Source: Syntrophomonas sp. DTU019
Lineage (GTDB): Bacteria > Bacillota > Syntrophomonadia > Syntrophomonadales > Syntrophomonadaceae
Assembly: GCA_001512785.1 (NCBI GenBank)
Contig: LFSQ01000029.1
Location: 1 to 51,437 of the forward strand
DNA: 51,437 bases
Reading direction: 5' to 3'
Of this stretch, positions 43,313-51,437 are shown piece by piece. The first letter of the stretch is position 1, and each line of letters starts with the position of its first letter. The notes beneath the pieces were generated by a model. It was not told the DNA's origin, made no database searches, and saw only the letters and a list, made by a program, of their open reading frames with translations. The translations under genes were made by a program, and so were the position numbers.

Positions 43313-43919
43313 CGGTATTTCCCCCCTTTTGCACCTCAAAACAGGGCTGGCATAGAACCCTGTCCCCGCTCTTAATGGCCCGCGGTTCCATGACCCCTTC
43401 CCCGCAGCCGGCGCAGGTCAAGGTGTTGTATATATGGGCTCGCGGAGGAAGATCGACCCTTACTTCCTTCCAGTTAAACAGTTCTTCATAGGGGCAGGTC
43501 ATGATCTCTTCAAACAGGTCCTGCAGGGCTTGTTCCAGCTCTTCCTGTTCGGCTTGATTAAGGTCAGTCCGCCCTTTGAGTTCACGATAACGCTGTCCAG
43601 CTGTACCGCCGGATGCGCGTCTTAACTGCGCGATGCGCAGGGCTCGCCCGCTGCTGCGATCAATGACGGTATAAACGGCTTTACCATAGTCTTTGAAAAT
43701 CAGATTGCCTTTGCCGAAAGTACAGCCTAATATGGCCTGCAGGGCATCCACACCGCAGGAATCGGTTTCTACAATTGCTACCAGATCCTCATCCCGATCC
43801 CTTTCCAGGCTGAGCTGATCCATGGCTAACTGCGCTGCTCTTACCCCCATCAGCAAGCCCGGACAAATATGGCCATGAAACTGTATGGCTAACTCCAGCG
43901 GGGACATGTCTTTACACAT
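43305..43919 (-). CDS. FmdE-family protein with C-terminal zinc ribbon
   Basis: 204 aa from the ATG at 43919 (TAATG overlap with the DUF3842 stop). The FmdE domain has FHGHICPGLLMGVRAA and VETDSCGVDALQAILGCTFGKGNL, then DYGKAVYTVI. The C-terminus holds CAGCGEGV...CQPC, a DksA/TraR-type C4 zinc ribbon. FmdE genes accompany molybdenum or tungsten formylmethanofuran dehydrogenases in methanogens; in bacteria the role is unclear. The HxxC...Cys set could bind a metal or Fe-S species. It overlaps the CooT fusion by 8 bases. Confidence 0.9.
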   Translation of the reverse strand: MCKDMSPLELAIQFHGHICPGLLMGVRAAQLAMDQLSLERDRDEDLVAIVETDSCGVDALQAILGCTFGKGNLIFKDYGKAVYTVIDRSSGRALRIAQLRRASGGTAGQRYRELKGRTDLNQAEQEELEQALQDLFEEIMTCPYEELFNWKEVRVDLPPRAHIYNTLTCAGCGEGVMEPRAIKSGDRVLCQPCFEVQKGGNTDV

Positions 43920-44371
43920 TAAGGTAAACCACCTTTCCATTCCTGCTTTATATTCTGACTGTTAAGGCAATGGTTTTTTACTCTGGCCACCAGTTGATCG
44001 ACCTGAATAGGCAGAGGCTCATCCTGGCTGCAGCTGAGTTCAATACCACAGCGGTTCATGGGTATCAGGATCTTGGTAGCTGGAGAAGAGGTTATGGCTT
44101 CGGCCATTCTTGTGGTCAACTCCCCACAATAGCTGTTGGCAGCAATTATGGCCACTGAACCGGCGATCAGGTCCACCCGTGCAGCTGACCAGATTACTGC
44201 ATTTTCCCCACTGGCCCCGTCATTGGCACCAGCCTTTAACATGACCGAAGTAGCCACCGCATTGGTTCCCAACCCGATAATGTATATTTCCTGGCCCAAT
44301 TCCTTGCGCAGTTTTTCGATTATCAGGCGACCGATCCCGCCACCTTGGCCGTCAATTACAGCAATTTTCAA
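43919..44371 (-). CDS. DUF3842 family protein
   Basis: 150 aa from the TTG at 44371 (GGAGGGGGGAC upstream), giving the family start KIAVIDGQGGGIGRLIIEKL. GLGTNAVATSVMLKAGANDGA and AEAITSSPATKILIPMNRCGIE are characteristic. Rossmann-like glycine loop suggests nucleotide binding, function unknown. First gene of the DUF3842-fmdE-CooT fusion unit; a TATAAT at 44431-44436 could be its promoter. Confidence 0.85.
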   Translation of the reverse strand: MKIAVIDGQGGGIGRLIIEKLRKELGQEIYIIGLGTNAVATSVMLKAGANDGASGENAVIWSAARVDLIAGSVAIIAANSYCGELTTRMAEAITSSPATKILIPMNRCGIELSCSQDEPLPIQVDQLVARVKNHCLNSQNIKQEWKGGLP

Positions 44372-44469
44372 GTCGTCCCCCCTCCCCGCCTGGTCTATAT
44401 AATTATATAATTCTACCGATTTCATGTTTTATTATAATAACACATTTGCCGGGGAAAAACAGAAACCAC

Positions 44470-44497
44470 AAAAACCGACCTGTTCATCAGGGGTCGA
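44470..44497 (-). terminator. Rho-independent terminator after the 48-aa gene
   Basis: Minus strand CGACC/GGTCG stem followed by GTTTTT (44476-44496 core), between the 48-aa gene and the DUF3842 operon. Confidence 0.7.
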
Positions 44498-44565
44498 CCT
44501 TCGTGGTTCGTGTTAATCTTTAGCAAATTATATAGACAATTATCACACGGTCTATTTGACCGCTG

Positions 44566-44712
44566 CTATTTCACCAGTTCTTCTGCCAGGGCCTTGCTCT
44601 TTTCCGATAGTTTCATGGCCAGGCAAGCCGCGTCTTTGTTCTTGCCCAGGATCAGCGTAGAGGCCAGGTCAGCCAGCAGGTTCTTCAGTTCCAACAGTAG
44701 TTTGGTTGCCAT
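44566..44712 (-). CDS. Small hypothetical protein (48 aa)
   Basis: Starts at the ATG at 44712 with AGGAGGGTAATA directly upstream; the frame is open further to 44877 but that is not needed. MATKLLLELKNLLADLASTL followed by ILGKNKDAACLAMKLSEKSK is a single amphipathic helix hairpin-like protein. No family recognised. It follows mrp by 164 bases and precedes a terminator. Confidence 0.6.
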   Translation of the reverse strand: MATKLLLELKNLLADLASTLILGKNKDAACLAMKLSEKSKALAEELVK

Positions 44713-44876
44713 TATTACCCTCCTATTAGTTCTCGCAACCTCCGTATTATAATTCCAAATTATGGATGGCACCCGTAATATGTCAAGATATATATCTAAT
44801 ATAATTATATACATCTGCAGCAGGAATTCGTACCCCTTTTTCCTGGGATTAATCCCCTGCCCCGGCTGATCAACCA

Positions 44877-45716
44877 TCAGGGCAACTGTTCAATAATGCG
44901 GGCAGCGATCTTATCCATTTCCTGTGAGTGGTACTGTTCTATTTTCCCTTCATCCACCAGAGCATTGAAATGCCCATCCCAGGACAGCCCGCCCAGAAAC
45001 TCTATGCCGGTCTCCTGGGCTACTTTAGCTCCCTGGCTTTTGCCAAAAATCTCTATTCTCTCATTGCAATGCGGACACACCGCATGGCTCATGTTCTCTA
45101 TTAGTCCAATAATCGGCAACTGCAGCTTCTGGGCCATTTTAATAGCCTTCTTGACCACCATAAATACCAGATCCTGAGGGGAGGAAACGATGATAATGCC
45201 GTTGACCGGCAGGGACTGCATTACCGTTAAGGGTATATCTCCGGTGCCGGGGGGAAGATCCACGATCAAATAATCCAAATCACGCCAGTCCACTTCTGAC
45301 CAGAACTGTTTAACCGCTCCAGCCAGCATCGGGCCTCTCCATATAACCGGGTCGTCTTCGTTGGGGAGGAAAAAATTGATGGACATCAACTTTATCCCGC
45401 TTTTACTCAGGGGAGGAATAATACCAAAATCCCCTGCTTTTACATTCCCCGTTATGCCGAAGGCCTTGGGTTGGCTGGGTCCGGTGATATCTGCATCCAA
45501 AATCCCCACTTTTTTGCCCTGACGTGCCAGGCTTAAGGCTAAAAGACCGGTCACCGATGATTTTCCCACTCCGCCTTTGCCGCTCATCACAGTGATGACG
45601 TTGCGTATGTTGTTAAGAGACCCTATCAGTGTAGCGGGTTGGCTTTCCACTCCACAGGAAGTAGCTTCCAGATTGCAGCCAGCCGCAGATGGGCAGGTAT
45701 TGCACTTGTCTGACAT
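44877..45716 (-). CDS. Mrp/NBP35-family Fe-S carrier ATPase
   Basis: 279 aa. The deviant Walker A MSGKGGVGKSSVTGLLALSLA, the Walker B-like LDADITGPSQ, VDLPPGTGDIPLT and the conserved C-terminal CPHC are Mrp/ApbC hallmarks. An N-terminal Cys cluster (CNTCPSAAGCNLEATSC) resembles the NBP35 form, which binds a second [4Fe-4S] site. It transfers Fe-S clusters to apo-proteins; adjacency to the hydrogenase and FmdE genes suggests such clients. Confidence 0.94.
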   Translation of the reverse strand: MSDKCNTCPSAAGCNLEATSCGVESQPATLIGSLNNIRNVITVMSGKGGVGKSSVTGLLALSLARQGKKVGILDADITGPSQPKAFGITGNVKAGDFGIIPPLSKSGIKLMSINFFLPNEDDPVIWRGPMLAGAVKQFWSEVDWRDLDYLIVDLPPGTGDIPLTVMQSLPVNGIIIVSSPQDLVFMVVKKAIKMAQKLQLPIIGLIENMSHAVCPHCNERIEIFGKSQGAKVAQETGIEFLGGLSWDGHFNALVDEGKIEQYHSQEMDKIAARIIEQLP

Positions 45717-45924
45717 GATTATTCTCCTTTCATCTCGCTGGTACTTGGCAGCAGTTTATCAAATTCCGGGCAAAACGCTGAACCCAGGCTGCACTCCGTT
45801 TAACTGAACCGGAGATGCGCACCGCTCTTTATGCCCGGCTGTCTTATCAAACAACCATAAAATAGTTTAACACAAATTGCACCTGCTTATGGACAGAATT
45901 TATCCCACATCCTCCCCCAATTGG

Positions 45925-45952
45925 TGTAAGCTGAAAATATTAGCGACGTATA
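45925..45952 (+). promoter_or_regulatory. Candidate ECF-type autoregulatory promoter
   Basis: TGTAAG (45925-45930), a 16-base spacer and CGTATA (45947-45952), close to the TGAAAC-16-CGTATA of SigW-like ECF sigmas. The start near 45958 makes the ATG at 45957 unlikely and favours TTG at 45984. Confidence 0.5.
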
Positions 45953-45983
45953 GTTTATGAACGGGATTGGGGAGCTGATTGTA

Positions 45984-46580
45984 TTGATTAGCGACGAGAT
46001 GCTGGCGTGGCAGACTCTGAGCGGGGATATAAAAGCTTTTGAGGAACTGGTCAATCGCTATAAAAATCAGGTTTACGCCATCGTCTATCGTATTATCGGT
46101 CATGCTCAAGAAGCCGAGGATTTGTGTCAGGAGGTATTTCTGACTGTTTACGAGAAGATGTACCAGTTTGATACCAACAAAAAGTTTGCTCCCTGGATTT
46201 ATCGCATAGCGACCAACACCAGCATAAGCGCCCTGCGCAAGCGAAAAAAGGTAGTAATGGTGAATTTTGACGAGGCATACAGCGTCCCCTTGAATAGCTA
46301 TGCCCCCGCTCAAATAGGCGATCCCCATTCCATGTTCGAACAGCGCGAACTGCATCGTCAGATTGATGAGGCCATAATGTCTTTGCCGGAAAATTACCGG
46401 GTGGTGCTTACCCTGAGGTATCAGATGGATCTTGATAATCAGGAAATAGCAGATGCCCTGGGGATCAGCAAAGAGAATGTGGAGGTTAAGGTACACCGTG
46501 CCCGTAAGGCTTTGCAGAAGATTTTACTGAACCGTCAAGCAGAAAGGGGGATAAAAAATGAACTGTCAGCAAATCGATAA
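45984..46580 (+). CDS. ECF-family RNA polymerase sigma factor
   Basis: 198 aa from the TTG at 45984 with GGGGAG 9 bases upstream. Region 2 contains LVNRYKNQVYAIVYRIIGHAQEAEDLCQEVFL and region 4 LPENYRVVLTLRYQMDLDNQEIADALGISKENVEVKVHRARKALQ. Length is normal for the class. A potential self-promoter lies upstream, and the overlapping downstream anti-sigma is its partner. It may respond to envelope stress, judged by the downstream exported SIMPL protein. Confidence 0.95.
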   Translation: MISDEMLAWQTLSGDIKAFEELVNRYKNQVYAIVYRIIGHAQEAEDLCQEVFLTVYEKMYQFDTNKKFAPWIYRIATNTSISALRKRKKVVMVNFDEAYSVPLNSYAPAQIGDPHSMFEQRELHRQIDEAIMSLPENYRVVLTLRYQMDLDNQEIADALGISKENVEVKVHRARKALQKILLNRQAERGIKNELSANR

Positions 46581-47712
46581 GTATATCTACGAGTTCTGTG
46601 ACAATCGATTAGCTCCCCAAATGCAGGACGGCATTAAAGCCCATCTGGATCATTGTGAAAGCTGCCGTGACAAGGTTGCAGCAGCCAGGCATGAGGGCCA
46701 TTTGCTGCGCAGCATGGAAACCATTCCACCGCTGCAGCCTGATTTTACTGCGCGAGTTATAGCCCTCATCCAGGGTAACTCAGGTAGAAGACGAGCAGGT
46801 TTATTTGCCCGGGGTGCTTTTGGCCGTTCACGCCCACTGCGCTGGTGGTGGGGAGCAGCCGGTGCAGCAGTTTTGCTTTTGGTATTATATTCGTTACCGC
46901 TATTGCAGCAACCGGTTGGTATTAGATTGGCCGAACAAAACGACCCGGGCAGCCTGCAAACTGAGACCTTGCCGGCCGCAATGAACAGTATCCCGGAAAT
47001 AAGCCCAAAACCTGAGGGAACGCAGGTAGCAGAATCTGTTATAGAAACTGAAATAGAAGCAATTAAAGAGACTGTTAAAGAACCTGTTGCAGAATCCGCT
47101 CCAGAGCCTCGGGCCCGCTACGATCAGGTAGCCATGCAGGATTCCCCGACCTCTGCTTCCCCGAACCATACGGCATTGCGGCAAGCATCACCCCCTGTCC
47201 CGGAAACTCGCTCTGCCAGCATCGCAGCAGCCCCGGTTGATCAGGCCATAAAATCGCCCTATCCGACCAATCCCAATCGCGGTGTGGGACTGCTGACCTT
47301 GCACCCCACCAATCTGCCGTCTGAGTACTCACTTCAGACTGTAATCAGCAACTCGGAGCAGGATATCACTTTTATATATAAAAATCAGGTGACCCAGCAG
47401 GAGTTAAGCCTCCGGCTAACCGCAGTTACAAATCAAAGCGACCAGGTTGAGATGGAGAATTTAGCTAACGATACCCAGTTGAAGTCCGTTTCGCTTGACG
47501 AGGACGAAGGCTCGGAGGGATCTTTACCGGCGGGAGGGTCTTTACCGGCGGAAAAACTGCTGATTAACTCTTATCAGTCGAGCATGAATCATAATCAACA
47601 CCTTTACCAGTTAGTGGTGACCGGCAACTTGAGTACGGAAGAATTGGCTGCAATAGCCAAATCAATCAAACTTGAGGAGGGAATACCAGATGAAGAACAG
47701 GATAACCCGTAG
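46558..47712 (+). CDS. Anti-sigma factor with zinc-finger and DUF4367-like domain
   Basis: 384 aa. N-terminal zf-HC2 anti-sigma domain (MNCQQIDKYIYEFCDNRL...HLDHCESCRDKV), one membrane helix about residues 100-120 (WWWGAAGAAVLLLVLYSLPLL), a low-complexity Glu/Pro stretch, then an extracytoplasmic DUF4367-like domain (LPSEYSLQTVISNSEQDITFIYKN). A near-perfect 18-bp repeat at about 47510-47555 encodes EGSLPAGGSLPAE. It overlaps the sigma gene by 23 bases, the normal sigma-antisigma arrangement. Confidence 0.9.
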   Translation: MNCQQIDKYIYEFCDNRLAPQMQDGIKAHLDHCESCRDKVAAARHEGHLLRSMETIPPLQPDFTARVIALIQGNSGRRRAGLFARGAFGRSRPLRWWWGAAGAAVLLLVLYSLPLLQQPVGIRLAEQNDPGSLQTETLPAAMNSIPEISPKPEGTQVAESVIETEIEAIKETVKEPVAESAPEPRARYDQVAMQDSPTSASPNHTALRQASPPVPETRSASIAAAPVDQAIKSPYPTNPNRGVGLLTLHPTNLPSEYSLQTVISNSEQDITFIYKNQVTQQELSLRLTAVTNQSDQVEMENLANDTQLKSVSLDEDEGSEGSLPAGGSLPAEKLLINSYQSSMNHNQHLYQLVVTGNLSTEELAAIAKSIKLEEGIPDEEQDNP

Positions 47713-48427
47713 ATTGCTTGTATTGAGTTTAGCCATAGTTTGCCTTTTGGCCCTGTCAGGCTCAGCCGTGGCGGCAGAGCTTCCCGTAAAATATGAAGCC
47801 CCTGTGGTGGTGGTTGCTGCCAGCGGTACAAGCACCGTAGCGCCCGATCAGGCCAGGGTATCACTGGGTGTGGTTACCACCCACAAGGATTTGGCCCGGG
47901 CGCAGAGTGAAAACAATCAGAATACCCAAAAGGTTATCGATGCCATTATTTCGATGGGTATTGACAAAAACCTCATTCAGACCAGCAATTACAGCATCTA
48001 CCCGCAATACGATTACTCTACCAGATCAACCGGCATTTTAGTCGGTTATCAGGTTCGCAACGAGATTACCATCATAATCAAAGATATTGACAGGGTTGGT
48101 ACAATACTGGACGGTGCTGTTCAGGCAGGAGCCAACACTGTAAATTATGTCTCTTTCGAAAAGTCTAATCTGGGGGCCGCTGAAAATGAAGCCCTGTTAA
48201 AAGCCATCGCGCGCGGGCATGAAAAAGCGCAGGTCATCGCCGGTGCAGCCCGGATGAGCCTGGGTAAACTGTTGAGCATCAGCGAGGGCTATGATACCTC
48301 GATTTACCGGAACTTAGCCAATATCTCCCTGGATTCCCCCAAGGGCATGGGCGAAAGCCTTGTACCCATCAGCCCGGGAGAAATCAAGGTAACTGCTACT
48401 GTGACCATGGTCTATCAGCTGCAGTAA
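47690..48427 (+). CDS. SIMPL (DUF541) domain exported protein
   Basis: 245 aa from the ATG at 47690, preceded by GGAGGG; the frame is open to 47672. Signal peptide KNRITRRLLVLSLAIVCLLALSG-SAVA; the SIMPL domain has SGTSTVAPDQARVSLGV, ENNQNTQKVIDAIISMGI, IQTSNYSIYPQYDYS and GYQVRNEITI. A periplasmic-type protein whose family function is not well defined. Its start overlaps the anti-sigma end by 23 bases, so it is the third gene of an envelope-stress unit. Confidence 0.92.
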   Translation: MKNRITRRLLVLSLAIVCLLALSGSAVAAELPVKYEAPVVVVAASGTSTVAPDQARVSLGVVTTHKDLARAQSENNQNTQKVIDAIISMGIDKNLIQTSNYSIYPQYDYSTRSTGILVGYQVRNEITIIIKDIDRVGTILDGAVQAGANTVNYVSFEKSNLGAAENEALLKAIARGHEKAQVIAGAARMSLGKLLSISEGYDTSIYRNLANISLDSPKGMGESLVPISPGEIKVTATVTMVYQLQ

Positions 48428-48478
48428 GCTACAGAATGATCTAGTCACTGGTCACTGGGTCTTAATACTCCAATACAG

Positions 48479-48517
48479 GTCGGGCTGCTGGAAGACATCC
48501 AGCAGCCCGGCTTTTTT
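48479..48517 (+). terminator. Rho-independent terminator
   Basis: 11-bp perfect stem GGGCTGCTGGA/TCCAGCAGCCC, 5-base loop, then GGCTTTTTTATC; it ends the sigma-antisigma-SIMPL transcript. Confidence 0.95.
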
Positions 48518-48672
48518 ATCAAAAATGTTTTCTATTGTTGGCGGTCTGGTCTCACAGCTTACGGGCTGTAATATCCCGGTGAATATAGTCAGGAATTATT
48601 TTGCAGATAACCACCGAATACACCGCAAAAGCTCTTTGATATACTGATTAGCCCAACCTTATATGTAGTTGC

Positions 48673-49236
48673 CTATTTGAGCAGCGGTGACAAGGCTTTG
48701 AATTCCGGAGTGCCAGCGATCTTGAGGATGTCAAAGAATATGCTCTCGGTATTGGTGATCACCGCTCCCATTTGCTTCATCAATTCCAGGCCGCTGCGGT
48801 AGTTTTGTTTGAATCGTGAACATACCGCATCCTCAACTAAATGTACGGTGTATCCGTCCTCAAGCAAATCCCTTACAGTTTGGTAAACACAGACGTGAGT
48901 CTCACAGCCGGTTACTATTATCTTTGGTCTGTCAAATTCGAACAGCGCTTTTCTGGTATCCGGGGTACAGGCGGTAAAAGACATCTTGTCGATTACCCGG
49001 GTACCTTCGGGGAAATTCTCCATTATTTCGGGAACAGTAGGCCCCAGACCCGGCGGGTTTTGCTCGGTCACTAAGACCGGCAGGCTGGTTGCTGCGGCAA
49101 GCTTGAGCAAGAGGTTGGTGTTTTTCACTACCGCATCCCTGTATTTCATGGCTTTCAACAGCTTGTCCTGCAAGTCGATGATCAATAACAGCGAATCCAG
49201 CCGATCCAATCTGAATTTGCCCATTTCCATCGCCAA
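48673..49236 (-). CDS. Isochorismatase-like cysteine hydrolase
   Basis: 187 aa. Motifs of the family: LLLIIDLQDKLLKAM (catalytic Asp), TEQNPPGLGPT, VIDKMSFTACTPD (Lys), and the nucleophile in IIVTGCETHVCVYQTVRDLL. Length is normal. The substrate is unknown; nicotinamidase or other amide hydrolase is possible. A TCCTCC (minus strand GGAGGA) site lies before the ATG. Stands as a single gene. Confidence 0.9.
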   Translation of the reverse strand: MAMEMGKFRLDRLDSLLLIIDLQDKLLKAMKYRDAVVKNTNLLLKLAAATSLPVLVTEQNPPGLGPTVPEIMENFPEGTRVIDKMSFTACTPDTRKALFEFDRPKIIVTGCETHVCVYQTVRDLLEDGYTVHLVEDAVCSRFKQNYRSGLELMKQMGAVITNTESIFFDILKIAGTPEFKALSPLLK

Positions 49237-49246
49237 TCCTCCTTAA

Positions 49247-49489
49247 ATGAATATTGAGCTATGCAGATATTCTATCATGGATGAACTGCGCCTTAAAGCT
49301 TTGAGATGGGAGGATTACCTTATTCATAAGCAGGAAGCGCTGCCAGCCGAATACGAATGCTGCCGGGAAAGGCTGCAGCGCTGCAAACCATTCAGCAGAT
49401 CAGTTGAGGCAGGAGGTGAGCGGCGGGTCTTTCAACGGGCGGTATTCTTTTCGCTGTTCGAGTCACCATATTTAATCATGATCAACTGA
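49247..49489 (+). CDS. Possible small protein (doubtful)
   Basis: An 80-codon frame with an internal ATG at 49277 giving MDELRLKALRWEDYLIHKQE-like charged helix and later two Cys. No ribosome site is seen, and its 3' end overlaps the convergent 72-aa gene by 58 bases. Could be a real gene or a chance frame. Confidence 0.25.
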   Translation: MNIELCRYSIMDELRLKALRWEDYLIHKQEALPAEYECCRERLQRCKPFSRSVEAGGERRVFQRAVFFSLFESPYLIMIN

Positions 49490-49650
49490 ATATAATATGC
49501 CCTTAATATCCCCAGGCTTCTCAATCTGTCTTTAAGTGCGGCTTTCTCTTCCTCATTGTCTGATTTGTGTAACTGTTCCTGTAATTGATCTATCTGATCA
49601 AGAACCCTGAGCAACGACTTTTCCAGGCGAGTCTGGCTGCTGGTGTGCAT
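49432..49650 (-). CDS. Small coiled-coil protein (72 aa)
   Basis: MHTSSQTRLEKSLLRVLDQI followed by a charged heptad region (QLQEQLHKSDNEEEKAALKDRLRSL) and a Tyr-rich end. AAGAAGGGTGATCT precedes the ATG. No family recognised; resembles small Clostridial coiled-coil proteins of unknown function. Likely cytoplasmic. Confidence 0.6.
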   Translation of the reverse strand: MHTSSQTRLEKSLLRVLDQIDQLQEQLHKSDNEEEKAALKDRLRSLGILRAYYIQLIMIKYGDSNSEKNTAR

Positions 49651-49925
49651 AGATCACCCTTCTTTGTAGTTTACTGTTATATGCAATATATACCTTGCGG
49701 ACATTATTCTGTGCTAGTCTCAGCAATGCCAAAATTTACAGTATTACCGGAGATATGGCGGATTATTCATTTACAGAAAAGGTTTTACATTCCCGGAAAA
49801 AGCAAAGACTGAATGGGATATCTTTGTAATGCTGGTGACATGATCGAGATAGCGGGGGCCAGGGCCTAGTTGCTTTGGTCATTTTTTCAGCCAGCAGTTT
49901 TATAAATAATCAATGGTGGTTGTTC
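49651..49925. other. Intergenic region, nothing recognised
   Basis: About 275 bases between the 72-aa gene and the terminator of the SLH gene; it is AT-rich, with no supported frame. Confidence 0.35.
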
Positions 49926-49973
49926 CATGAAAGAAGGCTGTCCCTTAAACCGTTTCCGGTCTTGGGACAGCCT
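49926..49973 (-). terminator. Rho-independent terminator of the SLH gene
   Basis: Minus strand AGGCTGTCCC/GGGACAGCCT 10-bp stem (49935-49944, 49964-49973), followed by TTCTTTC. Confidence 0.85.
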
Positions 49974-50000
49974 CTTAAGCAGTTTTGAGGTTATTGAGCT

Positions 50001-51437
50001 TTACAGATCGATATGGGTTTCATAAAGCTCTGTCCAAACCTCATAGTCATCCGGGTTTTCTCTCTCATAGTAATGTCCGTTGATAGCTTCCATCATTGCT
50101 TCATAATACCAGGCATTCGGGCTGAGATCCGGGAATGTTTTAGCATCCGGCAGGATGTTCTCTTTCAGCACCTTTCTGCCCAATACATTGTTGACCAGGG
50201 TCACGAACTCGGCTCTGGTGATCGGTTGTTCCGGTCTGAAAGTGCCGTCCTCGTATCCTTTAACCCAGCCCTTCTGAGCAGCTGAATTAATGTACTGGTT
50301 GGCCCAGTGACCGGTGATATCCGAGAAATTATCGGCTACAAACGGACTGAGTTTATCAAACTTGGAAGCGATGGTTGCCAGCTCTGCTCTGGTGATGCTA
50401 TTACTCGGGCGGAAAGTACCATCCGGGTAACCGGTGATAACACCTATCGCAGCCAGAGTTGAGATCTGGATATTGGACCATCTGTCGGCTTCCACATCCA
50501 GGAAGTTGTTGACATCGGTCTTTACACTGTCCCGGTAGGTTTCATCCAACAGGCGGTAGAATACAGCTGCAACCTCTTCTCTGGTCACATTGCCTTCCGG
50601 TCTGACGGTATTATCCGGATAACCAGCTATATAGGCAAAGTGGTCTTCCTTGTTTAGTGGCACTAAAGGTTCTTCCGGTTCAACGACGATTTCCTCGGTG
50701 GATCCTCCACCGCCGCCGCCACCGCCACCGCCGGTAACGGTGATTGTGACCTTGGCAATTAACGGATCATCGGGATCATCAGGATTTTCTACTGTGTTGT
50801 TGTCACCATTATTACCTTCCAGATTTGATAACATTTCCAGCACAGGTCCTTCAAAGCCGATTGCATAGAAGAAACTGTCTGTCCCTACAAAACCGCTATC
50901 TGGTTCATAGGTGAAGGAACCATCATCATTGAAAGTCAATTTCCCATGCTGCGGATCAGTGTTCCATGAGAGGAAACACACTGAAGGTACAAAGGTGTCG
51001 TTGTTGAGAACACCAGGAGCCGCTACTGCCAGTCGAGTGTTTCTTTTTGTACTGTAATTGTCATTGACAGCCTGTGCCCACTGTGCATACAGGTTTACAT
51101 CTTCTGCAGGCATTTCGAATTCTTGACCTGGCATGTAATGGATTCCGCTTCCGTCCGCTTCGGTGTTCCAACTGACAAAAGCGAAACCTTCCCGGTTGAT
51201 TTCACCAGCAACTACAACCCAGTCTCCTTCAAGATAGGTGTTGGGGTCTGAAGGAGCGCTGCCTCCTTCATAGTTGGCATGATAGTAGACGTTGAAGTGC
51301 GGTTCGCTGTCTTTGACATAGTAGAAGTTGATTACATTTCCACTTACAGCCAGGGTGATGGTTACAGTGGTCGGGTCGACTTTGTTGTAACCTTCGATAT
51401 CAATGGCTTCTTCCGTTACCTGGCTGCCGAAGGTCTG
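50001..51437 (-). CDS. SLH-domain surface protein, 5' end outside window
   Basis: At least 479 aa; the frame runs open to 51437 and the start is not included. Order: MucBP-like strand (DIEGYNKVDPTTVTITL), an InlB B-repeat (YHANYEGGSAPSDPNTYLEG...EFEMPAEDVNLYAQW), a cadherin/VCBS-like segment (GVLNNDTF...GKLTFNDDGSFTYEPDSGFVGTDSFFYAIG), a poly-Gly linker, then three SLH domains (HFAYIAGYPDNTVRPEGNVTREEVAAVFYRLL; GVITGYPDGTFRPSNSITRAELATIASKF; GWVKGYEDGTFRPEQPITRAEFVTLVNNVL). SLH domains bind secondary cell-wall polymer, so this is an anchored adhesin- or scaffold-like surface protein. Confidence 0.93.
   Translation of the reverse strand, partial: QTFGSQVTEEAIDIEGYNKVDPTTVTITLAVSGNVINFYYVKDSEPHFNVYYHANYEGGSAPSDPNTYLEGDWVVVAGEINREGFAFVSWNTEADGSGIHYMPGQEFEMPAEDVNLYAQWAQAVNDNYSTKRNTRLAVAAPGVLNNDTFVPSVCFLSWNTDPQHGKLTFNDDGSFTYEPDSGFVGTDSFFYAIGFEGPVLEMLSNLEGNNGDNNTVENPDDPDDPLIAKVTITVTGGGGGGGGGGSTEEIVVEPEEPLVPLNKEDHFAYIAGYPDNTVRPEGNVTREEVAAVFYRLLDETYRDSVKTDVNNFLDVEADRWSNIQISTLAAIGVITGYPDGTFRPSNSITRAELATIASKFDKLSPFVADNFSDITGHWANQYINSAAQKGWVKGYEDGTFRPEQPITRAEFVTLVNNVLGRKVLKENILPDAKTFPDLSPNAWYYEAMMEAINGHYYERENPDDYEVWTELYETHIDL

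Overview
The window reads as a chromosomal segment of an anaerobic, spore-former-type Firmicute of class Clostridia, most like a Syntrophomonas/Peptococcaceae-type organism. Supporting signs are a fixABCX electron-bifurcation cluster, a membrane-bound [NiFe] hydrogenase with its full maturation set, NifS/IscU/Rrf2 Fe-S genes, a phasin-like protein beside an ABC1/UbiB kinase, an SLH-domain surface protein, strong AGGAGG ribosome sites and frequent TTG/GTG starts. The species is an inference; no rRNA or other decisive marker is present.

Layout. 0.2-5.3 kb: small hypothetical protein, exported AlkP-superfamily enzyme, ABC1/UbiB kinase, phasin-like protein, tRNA-Lys(CTT) with terminator, and a DUF932 gene with a probable N-terminal frameshift. 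5.6-6.1 kb: AT-rich orphan membrane protein and a relic of an IS256-type transposase. 6.2-9.6 kb: fixXCBA. 9.6-12.75 kb: envelope polysaccharide genes (multi-TM glycosyltransferase-like protein, GtrA, GT2). 12.8-15.2 kb: a divergent pair of half-ferritin proteins, one with a 36-bp coding tandem repeat and one with a DNRLRE domain, plus two small genes. 15.35-15.6 kb: a probable unannotated structured RNA. 15.7-20.4 kb: sulfur block metY, iscU, iscS, iscR, cysK. 20.6-26 kb: copA, then the metA-fdhD-nadA operon. 26.3-31.1 kb: second ABC1/UbiB kinase, then cadC-cadA. 31.2 kb: exonuclease III. 32.3-42.3 kb: hypA-hypB-hydrogenase small/large/cytochrome b-protease-hypF-hypC-hypD-hypE on the minus strand, preceded by a structured, terminator-bearing leader and followed by an enoyl-CoA hydratase relic. 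42.5-45.7 kb: CooT-DUF4198-like fusion, FmdE, DUF3842, a 48-aa protein and an Mrp/NBP35 ATPase. 46-48.4 kb: ECF sigma, anti-sigma, SIMPL protein. 48.7-51.4 kb: isochorismatase-like hydrolase, small proteins, and a truncated SLH surface protein running off the window.

How the parts work together. The hydrogenase operon looks self-sufficient: structural subunits, CN/CO ligand synthesis (HypCDEF), Ni insertion (HypAB) and a C-terminal protease. The adjacent CooT-type fusion with an internal hexahistidine run is a candidate nickel store or chaperone, which would complement a HypB that lacks an N-terminal metal-binding extension. The sulfur genes form a second functional theme: a near-identical 17-bp motif, CCTATA-n-TTTA-n-TAG-like, lies at the promoters of iscR, cysK and metA, which suggests one Rrf2-family (IscR/CymR-like) regulon covering cysteine, methionine and Fe-S assembly. 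MetA carries the Glu associated with acetyl-CoA specificity, matching the O-acetylhomoserine sulfhydrylase MetY.

Most notable candidates for undescribed biology: (1) the hyp-operon leader RNA (about 41983-42259), (2) the promoter-terminator-flanked ncRNA with a 13-bp closing helix (15345-15600), (3) the CooT/His6/DUF4198-like fusion, (4) the divergent half-ferritin pair with WWDECKDDKKP repeats, and (5) the shared 17-bp sulfur operator.
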